Source: Glaciozyma antarctica PI12 (lineage: Eukaryota > Basidiomycota > Microbotryomycetes > Kriegeriales > Camptobasidiaceae). From it: a stretch of DNA of 52,629 nt. Under the pieces are notes generated by a model. The model worked only from the letters and a program-made list of their open reading frames with translations, made no database searches and was not told where the DNA came from. Made by a program: the position numbers and the translations under genes. Position 1 is the first letter of the stretch. Every line of letters starts with the position of its first letter. Below are positions 9,501 through 18,444 of this stretch, piece after piece. The stretch is from NCBI GenBank assembly GCA_002917775.1, contig KZ627155.1, positions 1,180,561-1,233,189 of the forward strand, in the 5' to 3' direction.

Positions 9501-12432
9501 TCGGAGTTTGACTACCGCGGTGAGCTTCGAATCGAGGCGATGCGGAAAGAGCTCGTGCGTGCCGTTCGCGAGACCGAACGACTCGAGGACGACGTCAAGG
9601 ACCTCGATACCAAGATCGCCCTGTTCGTCAAGAACACGATCACGCACGAGGTCGCGCGGGCTCAGCGCGCCGGAGGAGGAGGACTCGATATCGGTCGACG
9701 CAACTCGGTCCTCGCCGCCGCCAACGATCCCTTCGCCGCTACCTCCCTCGATCGCCAGACTCAGCGAAAGCTCGAGCTCTACCAGCAGCTCTTCTGGCAC
9801 CTCCAGACCACTCCCGCCTACCTCGCTCGCCTCTTCGCCAACACCAGCCGGATCGGCATGAGCGAGAAGCGCCAAAAGCAGCTCGACTCGACGACGTTCG
9901 TCATCTTTGGCTACGCGCAGAACCAGCGCGAGGAGTTCCTGCTTCTCAAGCTCTTCCAGGTACGTCGTCTGCCGAACCGTTCCTCCCTGCCTCGCTGACC
10001 TCTCTGATCCTTGCTAGCGCTCGATTCAAGAGGAGCTCGTCTTCCTTCCCAGTGTCAGAGACTTTGTGCGCGAGAACCTCACCTTCGTTCGCCTGCTCAT
10101 GCAGTACGGACGAGGAGCGACGCAGAAGAAGTATCTCAGGGACCTCTTGGCTCCTCAAGTCAAGAGGATTTTGCAGCGCCCCGACCTGGATCTTCGCTGC
10201 GATCCTATCGTGGTGTGTGGCTCGCTCGGTTCCTTCTGCGCCTTCACGCTAACGCGCTCGTCTTGCAGATCTACAAGGCCGAGATTACGCGCGAAGAGAC
10301 GGCGACTGGCGTACCATCATCCCGCCCCCAGGGACCCGATTACCTCGCCGCTATTCGAGACCCGAGAGCTGGTCCCATCTTCGTTCGACGTACGCCTCTG
10401 ATCTCTACTTCTCCACCGGACCTCGCTAACGACCCTGCGTGCAGATCTCCAAGATCTCCGCGCAACGACCGACGCCTTCCTCGACGCCATGCGCGCCTCG
10501 ACTCAACAAATGCCCTTCGGCGTACGCTACGTCGCTCGCGAGGTCTACAACGGCCTGCGCCAGAAGTTCCCCGACGAGGAGGAGCAGAATGTCCTTCGCC
10601 CCGTCTGCCACTTGGTCTACTACCGCTTCATCCAGCCTGCAGCGATGTACGCACTTCTCTACCTCCAGCTCTTTGACTCAGGACTGACTTGCCGCTCGCA
10701 GTGCGCCCGAGACGTTCGGCATCATCGAGGGCATCATCCCGGCGGCGCAGCGCCAGAACTTGGGCGAGGTCTGCAAGATCCTCGTCTAGGTCTCGGTCGG
10801 TCGCCTCTTCGACGAGGAGCAGCGCTACCTGATGCCGCTGAACGAGTGGATCACGGAGCGCGCTCACGACTTCTCTCAGTGGATTCGCGGAGGTACGTTC
10901 TTCCCGACTGTCTTTTCGGGCGCCGACTGACCCCGCTTCACCCCCAGTCATCCATGTTCCCGATGCCGAGATTCACTTCCGTGCGAATGAGTACATCGAC
11001 GCGACGTCCGCTCAGCAAGCGAGCATCTGGATCTCGCCCAACGACATCTACTCGGCTCACAGCTTGCTCGCCGAAAACCTGGACATCGTAGTGCGTTTCT
11101 CTCGTCCTTCGCTCTTGATTGAACGCTGCTGACCATTTCACAGGTCCCTGACGCCAAGGATCCTTTGCGAGCGATCGTTACTGAGCTCGGCGGCGCTCCC
11201 AGCTCGAGCACTTCGGAGTTGAACAGCGCTCGAACCGACGAGGTTTCGCTTACGCTCACCGCGCGAATGCGCACGCAAGGTGGTGAGCCATCTTCTCGCT
11301 CTCTCCGCTCAACGATTCCTGACGGGCGCCTTGCCAGATCCTGACGCTGGAAAGAAGGCGCTCTTCAACCAGGCGAAGCGGAGGGTTCTCGCGATCCTCA
11401 AGGTCCACCACGGCGCCGACCTCCTGGACGTCCTTACGCAGGCTGTCACCGACGAGGATGAGGACGCTTGGCTACGCATCGTCGAGGAGGAGGAGGAGCA
11501 GGAGCGCAGACAGGCGTACGAGCAGCGACGGCCCGTCATTGCTCCCGTCGACGATATCCGCAAGTGCGTCCCCTTTCGCTCATTCCTTCCAAGGGCTCGG
11601 CTGATTCGCATCCGATTCAGCTTTACGTTCGCTCAGCTCAAGACGGCAGCTCTCATGGACGTTATCGCGCTTAAGAAGGCTGGTCTCGTCAACGATGCGG
11701 ACAAGTACCAGGCTATCCTCAACGCTATCGCGCTCGACATTCGTTCCAAGCGTGCGTTCGCCTTCCTGTTTCCTCCTCCGCTCGCGCTAACGTCTCTCGC
11801 GCGTAGACAACCGCCGCGTTCAACGTCAGCAGGAGCTCAGCACGATGCGCTCGACGCTCGCCTCGCTCAGCGCCAAGAAGCGGAACCTCGACGAGACAAT
11901 CAAGGAGTACAACGTCTACATCGAAGGGTCGATGGCTGGCATTCAGAAGAAGTCGTACGTTCTCCACTCCCTCCCGCAGCGCTCCTCGCTGACCCCCTCC
12001 GCAGCAAGAAGCGCCTCATCCTCCCGTGGTCTCTCCAGGCCTCTCACCAGCGCAAGCTCGAGAAGGAGGGCAAGACGTACAAGTTTGGATCGTACAAGTA
12101 CTCGGCCCAGACGCTCTACGACCGCGGGATCCTCCTCTCCATCGACCAGTTCTCGCCACGACAGTTTGACAAGATCAGCCTCACCATCAGCTCGGACGAG
12201 GTTGGCATGTTTGAGATCAGCGCGTCGTCGATGGGCGTCAGTATGGTGACGGTTGAGCTGAAGCTCGAGGAGCTGTTGGAGATGCAGTTTGTGAGTTGGT
12301 CTTCGTGCGGAGCGAGGAGCGAAGCTGATGAGTTATCTGCAGGCGGGCAAGCAGACGATCTCGATTGGGGGAGTGGCGAAGGCGAACCTCAACCTCATCG
12401 TCAACCTCATCAACCGAAAGTTCTACGCTTAG
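6549..12432 (+). CDS. IQG1: IQGAP-family scaffold protein (IQG1/Rng2-like), with in-frame TAG
   Basis: Scaffold linking actin, calmodulin/myosin light chain and the contractile ring during cytokinesis. I estimate about 1,650 residues in more than 15 exons. In order: a Ser/Pro-rich N-terminus (about 270 residues); a calponin-homology domain (AKEWLDSC ... VGLPEIFRFETLDLYNAKNL); an Arg/Glu-rich coiled coil; about nine IQ-like motifs (such as LQARARGSLARKRF and VQATIRGILARRQL); a GRD (RasGAP-related) domain; and the RasGAP C-terminal domain (KRRVLAILKVHHGADLL), ending LINRKFYA. At 10787-10789 the frame reads TAG in the conserved GRD stretch KILV-stop-VSVGRLFDEEQRYL, where relatives usually have Gln (CAG to TAG is one transition). 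The frame and conservation continue for about 430 residues beyond, so this is a recent nonsense change, a sequence error or read-through. An intron there lacks a branch site and would delete conserved residues. Confidence 0.93.
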
Positions 12433-12737
12433 GTGGAGCGAGGTCGCTGGGAAGGGGGGAGCGAGGAGGGGAGGAGGGACAGTTTCGACTTTCGCGTACC
12501 ATGGCTCTTATTTTTGTTCCCTACATCCCCACCTTTGGACGCGTGTTGTACGCCGCATTGGTATGCTACATTCTTGCCATTCTCCTCCTTCGTTGTCGTC
12601 CTCGTCGTCGCCGAAAAAAGAAGTTGCGAAGTCCGCGCAGCACCGCCCGCGCTCTCTCTCCCTCCGACCTCATGGTCTTCCCTCCCTTCCTCCGCCTGCA
12701 GCCGTCAGGGTTATCGTAGCACTATCTTCCCATCGCT
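12433..12737. other. Short spacer: IQG1 3' flank and AMSH promoter
   Basis: Contains the 3' flank of IQG1 followed by a pyrimidine-rich stretch leading into the start codon at 12738. No gene is visible. Confidence 0.6.
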
Positions 12738-15352
12738 ATGGCACCCACTCGCCCGCGCGCCGCCTCGACTGGTCGACCGCTAGGCATCCAGGAGCTGGCC
12801 GACCTGGCGACCGTGCAGTTCGATCCAGCGCAGCCCTTGCGGCGGTACATTGGCGCCGTGCGGCAGTTGATCTCAGAGTGCGTTGGGCGTGCTCTCTCGC
12901 GGAGGAGGAGGGAGATGCTGGATGCTGGAGGCCAGGGGACGGCGCTGATGGGGTTCGGTCACGCAGGAGCAAGGTGTACTACCGCGAGGGGGACTACGAC
13001 GTACGCTGGTTGCTCTGCATACTAGTATAGCGAGCCAGCTAACGGTGGGAAGGAACGCAGCTCGCCTTTGTTATCTCCATCAAGGTGCTCCAGCTCACGA
13101 CGGACCTCCTCCCGAACCGTCATCCCGAATGGGAGCACCTCCCCTCCTCTGCCAAAGCTCAGATACGCCGTGTGAGCCCGTCTCCTACCTCCATGTTGCA
13201 GCTGTGAGCTGATGGGTGGCGGCAGGACTCGGAGCAGATCAGCGGGCAGCTGTCGGACCTCAGGAAGTCCATCTACAAGCGCAACGAAGCATGGGAGAAG
13301 ACGCGACCTGCACCCTCTACCTCGGGACCGACAGCTGCATCTACCTCCGCTCCTGCCGCTGTGCCGACCTCAACCCCTTCCCCAGCTCTCACCCTCCGCA
13401 ACACCGTCCAACCCTCGACGATGAGCATGAGCTCCGCGCCGTCCCACGAGATCGTTCTCCCGGTCTTGCAACCACCAAAGGAAGGTCGCGCGATGAAGCT
13501 GAGGAAGAAGCTGGGGATGGGGAAGAAAGTCGCTCCGACGCCGGTGGTGGGAGAGACGGAGAGCTGGACTGTGTTGGAGCGAGACGAGGTCGTGGTGCAG
13601 GGCCGGGATGTGGGGAGACGGAGAGAGATGGGGGTTGAGCGGGAAAAGGGGAAGCTGCCATTGCCTGGAGAGGAGGACGAGGAGGACGAGGAGGAAGAGG
13701 GAGGGATCGCATATGCTGGATCATCGAGGTGCGCTGGTTCCTTCTCCTCCATGAGAATCCAGCTAACCGTACGTACGGAGCTATCCCATCGAGCCGACTT
13801 GGAGTCCTCACGTTCCAATCCCTGCGCTGGATCGACCCCCCTCCCTCGCTTCGCTCAACTCCCAGCATTCCACACACTCTCTTGTCGCAGGGCCCTCCGC
13901 ACCACTTTATCCTGCTCCTCCACCTCGGCCTGCATTCCTTAATCCGGCCTACCCCTCGGGTCCTCCTTATCCATCCGCGCCACCTCCTTCGCAGTCCTAC
14001 GCCACTCCTCCTCAACTCTACTCCGCCCTTCCTTCACAACCCTACTCCGCTCCCCCTCCGTCGCAATTCAACGCCGCTCCTCCACCACAACCTCACCCTC
14101 GTCCAACAGCACTCCAACGCACTCCAAGCCGTCTCACCACGTCCCACCAGCAGCAACAAGGCTACGCTCCCTCCCCCTCCGCCCCAACACCGACATACCC
14201 CTTCCATCTCCGCCCACGCGCTCCCTCTATCCCACCCTATGCTAGCCCACTCCAGCCGCGCTACCCTTCGCTCCCTTCACCCTACCCCTCCGCAGCGCCA
14301 TCGCCCCATTCTCACCCGCCTTCTCCCGTCTACCCCCTCCCAACTCCTTCCATCTACCCTCTCCAGCCTCGCCCAACTCCCTCGGCTCCTCCGGCGAAAC
14401 TGGCGCGCAGTGGGAGTCTTGCGGCGCTTCCGCTGGGGCTGATTGCCGCGAGAGGCGCGAAACGGGAGGGAGGAGCGGGTAGGTTGGCGATGTCGGAGGT
14501 GGCGGAAGTGGTGGAGGAGTATGCTTATGGTGCGTCTTTCTCGCTTGATCTTTGGGGGTGGGGCTGATTGTTGAGCAGGGAGGACGGAGGGAGGACAGCC
14601 GCTGAGGAATGTGGTCATTCCTACGGAACTCGTTTCGGCGTTTGTGGCGCTCGCGATGGACAGCACGGATCGGGGGATTGAGACGTGTGGGCTGTTGATG
14701 GGGACTCTGGTACGTCGTTTTCGCTTACTAGCGAAGGCGCGAGCTGATGCATGGTGCAGAGCCACAACACGTTCAGGATCACGCATCTACTTGTACCGAA
14801 GCAGGAGGGAACGCCAGACACCTGTACTACGACGCACGAGGAGGAGCAGTTTGCGTTTCAAGACGAACGGGATCTCATGACTCTCGGCTGGGTGCGTCGC
14901 TCCTCCCTCCCACATCGTGCTAGAGCTGACGCCGAACGGAACGCAGATTCACACGCACCCTACGCAGTCCTGCTTCATGTCCTCCCTCGACCTCCACACG
15001 CACGCTTCGTACCAGGTCATGCTCGCAGAAGCTATCGCCATCGTCTGCGCGCCTACGAGCGAGCCGACGCTTTGGCATCTTCCGGTGCGTCGCTCATTCC
15101 TGATTCCTCGATATCAAGCTGATGACTCTCTCGCAGCCTCACCGACCCTCCAGGACTCGAAACCATCGTCAAGTGCGACATTAAGGGACTCTTCCATCCT
15201 CAGTTCGTCCTCTCGCTCTCTCGACTTCAGGCGCGACTGATGCCGTGCGTGATAGTCCCGAGCTTCCGATATACACGGATTGCGATCACGGTCATGTACA
15301 GCTTAGGGCGAAGCAGAAGTTCGAGGCGGTAGATTTGCGGAGGCGCGCCTAA
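12738..15352 (+). CDS. sst2: AMSH/STAMBP-like JAMM deubiquitinase
   Basis: Zinc protease of the endosomal ESCRT pathway that trims Lys63-linked ubiquitin chains. Roughly 700 residues over about nine exons. The N-terminal USP8-dimer/MIT-like helical domain is visible ([43 protein letters not shown]). A long low-complexity Pro/Ser/Tyr-rich linker follows, then the C-terminal MPN+ domain. Catalytic features are the glutamate in [10 protein letters not shown], the JAMM motif in [20 protein letters not shown] (H-x-H-x10-D), and the AMSH-type continuation [10 protein letters not shown]. The last exon is joined through a gttcgt...gtgatag intron and ends DLRRRA. The ATG at 12738 is the first that keeps the N-terminal helix in frame. 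An acidic Glu/Asp run lies near 13670-13700. The gene looks intact. Confidence 0.93.
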
Positions 15353-15533
15353 TGCAAGGTCTTGATGACTGGGCTCCACCGATGCTAGGAGCTCGCCACG
15401 ACGGGACGAAGGCGGCGAGCAGCGAAATGCGGAGAGAATGGAGAGCAGGCCCAGATACGAAGGCTCACTCGCAAAGGAGTTCGCGAGATAGGGCATTGCA
15501 AAGTCGAGGGTTTGCACTAGACGATAAGATTCT

Positions 15534-16170
15534 CACTAAACTCAACGACAGAGTCAGTACGGGTTGGAAAATGTCTGAGAGGAAGCTGGACAGAATCGGG
15601 AATCCTGCGAAGCCTGCGACCGAGCGAACACGTTCCAAGCTGCTCTAACACTCGTTCCCGCGCACAGCTCACCATGCGCAGCGAACGAAGTTAGGGCTCC
15701 TACCTGCTCGCTCGCACCGAAGTATAAAGTGGTTTGACTAGGTGATGACAAAAGGGTTTAATCGCGAGGGCCGGGTCGCTGCGAAACGAGTTGGAGCCCG
15801 AGTTCGTCTCTGCCCATCTCCCCCCGAAAGCTTCCGCTTCTTCTGCTCCAGAGCACTTTATCAGCTATCACTTTCTCTCGCACATCGCAAGCTACTCGCT
15901 GGACTTGAGTTCCAGAGCGTCGCCTGCGAAGGAGGGAGCGGTACGCTGATCCAGCTCGGCAAGGACTCCCTGCTCGTCTGGATTTCGTTGCGCGCCCTAA
16001 AGGAGAAGGAATGCTTCGGGCTGGGGATGGTACCAGCAGTGCCAAAGCAAGCTCTGGCACGCCTGCTGTCAACATGCGCCGGACCTCTCCCCCGCCCCTC
16101 GTGTTCCTCACAATGACCTCTCCGCCACCTTTGCAAAAAGGTTGGGAGCGTGTTGGACGACAGGGCGGTT
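15534..16170 (-). repeat. Dispersed repeat family A, copy 3 (minus strand)
   Basis: Read on the minus strand it matches the plus-strand copy at 21.7-22.4 kb in block order: TTTGCAAAGG; GAGGAACACGAGGGGCGGG; GCGTGCCAGAGCTTGC; GTCCTTGCCGAGCTGG then ATCAGCG; CCTTCGCAGGCGACG; GCGAGTAGCTTGCGATG; GAGACGAACTCGGGCTCC; GCAGGCTTCGCAGGATTC; CCGTACTGACTCT. Matches are spread over more than 600 bp with indels, so the two are homologous but old. No open frame spans the unit, and I could not define terminal repeats or a target-site duplication. Confidence 0.75.
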
Positions 16171-16908
16171 GGGATCGGCACGCTTTGTCCCCCCCCCTAT
16201 GACGGAAGAAGGACGCATTGATGGCTTGCGTTCACGAGAGCGAGCTCCCGCAGACACATCGCCAAAACGTCTCGCGCTCCGCACAGACGTACCCTGTCCG
16301 ACGCGCGCTGCTCGCTCGGAGCGGCGAAGATTGTTCGAGAGGGTGGGGCGAGGGCTGCTCGCTCAGGCTACAGCGCAGCAGAGAAGCTCTAGTGGTCCGC
16401 TCGCAGCCATGAGCTCGCTTTCTCCCCTCCCCCTCCCCGTACCGGCTCTTTTTTTGTGAGCTCTCGCCCACACACGTCGGCAACGCCCAAGTGCGACATA
16501 GATTGTCTGCGTGAAGGGTGCCGAGCCGGCTCGCCTTAATCGCTTCCGCCGAGCGTCCCCCTCGCCGGCGCTCGCGGGACAGCGAAGCGACGAATCTAAG
16601 ATCTAAGCCCCGTCGTAGATTCCCAGGATGCCGCTCTGCATTCCGCAGAGTTGCGCTTCGGAGACTTCGATCGGCACTCACACTGGTCCCGCCGTTGAGC
16701 GTACGCTCGGGGCGGGGCTCCAGGGAAGGCGGAAGCGTACCCAGCGCACCTCGCCGTCCCTACTGCTCCTCCTCCACCCCATAAAGGCAGGTCAGACCTC
16801 AAAGCCAGCTCCGACCCCCAGCGAGGCGCAGCGGACCTCCTGAGTCCGAGGCACCTCACGCGTGTTCCCCCCTCCTCGCAGCGCCACTACCCCGCCGCGC
16901 ACCCGAGA

Positions 16909-16998
16909 CATGGGAGTGGGCGCTGCACGCAGGCAGAGCGTACCAGAGCGAGCTGCGGTGTGCGTGCTGCCAAAGCTTGGGTCGGACCCACTCCCATG
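16909..16998. repeat. Inverted repeat, 12-bp arms around a 66-nt centre
   Basis: CATGGGAGTGGG at 16909-16920 is the exact reverse complement of CCCACTCCCATG at 16987-16998. Inside are further complementary pieces (GCACGC ... GCGTGC), so a long, partly paired hairpin could form. The centre carries ACCAGAGCGAGCT, also found in family A copy 1. It may be a small inverted-repeat element or the fold of a transcript. Confidence 0.7.
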
Positions 16999-17706
16999 GC
17001 TGACTTCGAGCCGTGTTGTCCCCTGCACCTCGCGGGAACCGATTAAGGACTCACCCTGGGCGAGCGAGCAGTGGGAGTAGAGCGGGTGTGGTTCGGCGGG
17101 GAGGGAGGCGGGAGGAGAGAGAGAGAGAGGACTCGGAAGTTCGCGCGAAGTCAACGGCGAACAAGCTCTGCAGAGGACTAGATATGTTCGCTCGGTTCCT
17201 GAGCATGAATCTGATGAGATCTGCTGCAATCCGTACCGCACTACAACCCTCAGGATGGCACAGCAAGAAACCCGGAATCCGGTTCTCGTTGCAGCGATTT
17301 CGCAGCCAGGTGTCGCTCCCTTGAGGGGCTGCTTGAGCGAATTCCTCCGCAGAGAACTCTACCGCTGGTTTTGCAATAACTGCTGAGAACTGAGATGGGA
17401 GAAGAAGGGGGCTAAAGATCTCGCAGGAATGGGGGGGAGATGACGGCTCGGTAGCGAGGAAATGGGACAAGGGCTTGATGGGATGGGGAGAGCGAGACGC
17501 GTCGTTCAAAGGCGTGAGCGCTGGCGAGAGTTACGGCGAGCAAATAAGCAGAAAGCAGAAGCGCGAGACCGCAGAGGGAGGGAGCAGTGAACGCAAGAGC
17601 AGGACGACGTCCTGCGAAGGCGACTTGGCGGAGACCTTTCGCCTCGACATTCCTCCCATCTACGCTCCCACCCTCTATTCACTCCCCATCTAATCTTGAA
17701 GCCCCC

Positions 17707-18343
17707 TCAGGCCGGATCCGATACGCCAGCAGGGAACCTCTCCATGGCCCACCCATTCGTCGGCTTCCTGAACCCTACCGCGCTCTCGTACAGCGAATGC
17801 GCGTCCTGCTCCTGCATCAGCATCAGCTTCTGTCCCTCAGGAGCAACCGCACCTTTGTCCAGAGGAACCACATCCACCCTTTGCTCGCTCCCGGCCCACC
17901 CGTGTTGTCGACCGCTTCCTTGACGAGTGCCGTCGCCAGGCCCATTTTCTGGTGTCCTGGTAGCTGCCGTTTGAATCCATCGTATCAGCTCTCTTCCTCC
18001 CACAGAACGAGCCAGCAGAACGCACGATAAAGACATCGCACAAGTAGCCGAACCTGCGGGGTATCAGCCCTCCCTCCCATCGTTCCAGCTTCGCGCGGAC
18101 TCACCCCTCTCCATCCGAAATGACCCTAGCAAACCCCACCAGTTCCTCCCCCTCTTCCGTGCTCTTGAGAACGCAGACGCAGCTCCAAGCGTGCTCGACC
18201 TGTCGGCTAACACACTCGAATGTGCGGGCCTTTCCCCAGTAGATCCCTGGGTGGGTTTGCAAGGCGGTGAAGATGGCCTGCAGGTGTGTCTGGGCGGTGC
18301 TGGGCTCGCTGGAGAGAGAGTAGTAAGGCGGGAGAGCTGCCAT
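17707..18343 (-). CDS. GNAT-family N-acetyltransferase (paralogue 1)
   Basis: Predicted acetyl-CoA-dependent N-acetyltransferase; substrate unknown. Four exons (18105-18343, 18026-18053, 17853-17963, 17707-17811) give 160 residues with every junction in frame. Features: HPGIYWGK near residue 30, the beta-hairpin VCVLKSTEEGEELVGFARVI, then FGYLCDVFI and the acetyl-CoA pyrophosphate loop GHQKMGLATALVKEAV (Q/R-x-x-G-x-A type), and the C-terminal strand GWAMERFP. A second gene at 27570-28180 has the same architecture, with exons 2 and 3 of identical length (28 and 111 nt), so the two are paralogues. The promoter is shared with, or adjacent to, that of RHB1, only 101 bp away on the other strand. 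Confidence 0.88.
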
Positions 18344-18444
18344 CGCTCAAGGGCAGGAGGTCAAGCTGCAACTCGCTCCGCCAACGTTGCTCTTCCTCCT
18401 CCTCCCCTCCGCCCTCCCGATACGCCGACGACGACGCCAGAGTG
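18344..18444. promoter_or_regulatory. Compact divergent promoter (GNAT1 / RHB1)
   Basis: Only 101 bp separate the two start codons, which point away from each other, so both genes must start transcription within or across this stretch. It is pyrimidine-rich towards RHB1 (ttcctcctcc). No TATA box or clear factor site is recognisable. Confidence 0.55.

Larger units (their letters stand above)
15353..17706. other. Gene-poor convergent spacer (AMSH / GNAT1)
   Basis: Lies between two converging genes, so no promoter is needed here, yet it is 2.35 kb long. It holds a full-looking minus-strand copy of dispersed family A and a 12-bp inverted repeat (both listed). The remainder is GAGCTC-rich filler. 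Open frames on both strands are short and have no recognisable content. Confidence 0.6.

Noticed and set aside
10769-10822. A 54-nt intron that would remove the TAG from IQG1
   Set aside because: GT and AG ends exist, but there is no branch site and the removed part codes for conserved GRD residues (VSVGRLFDEE).
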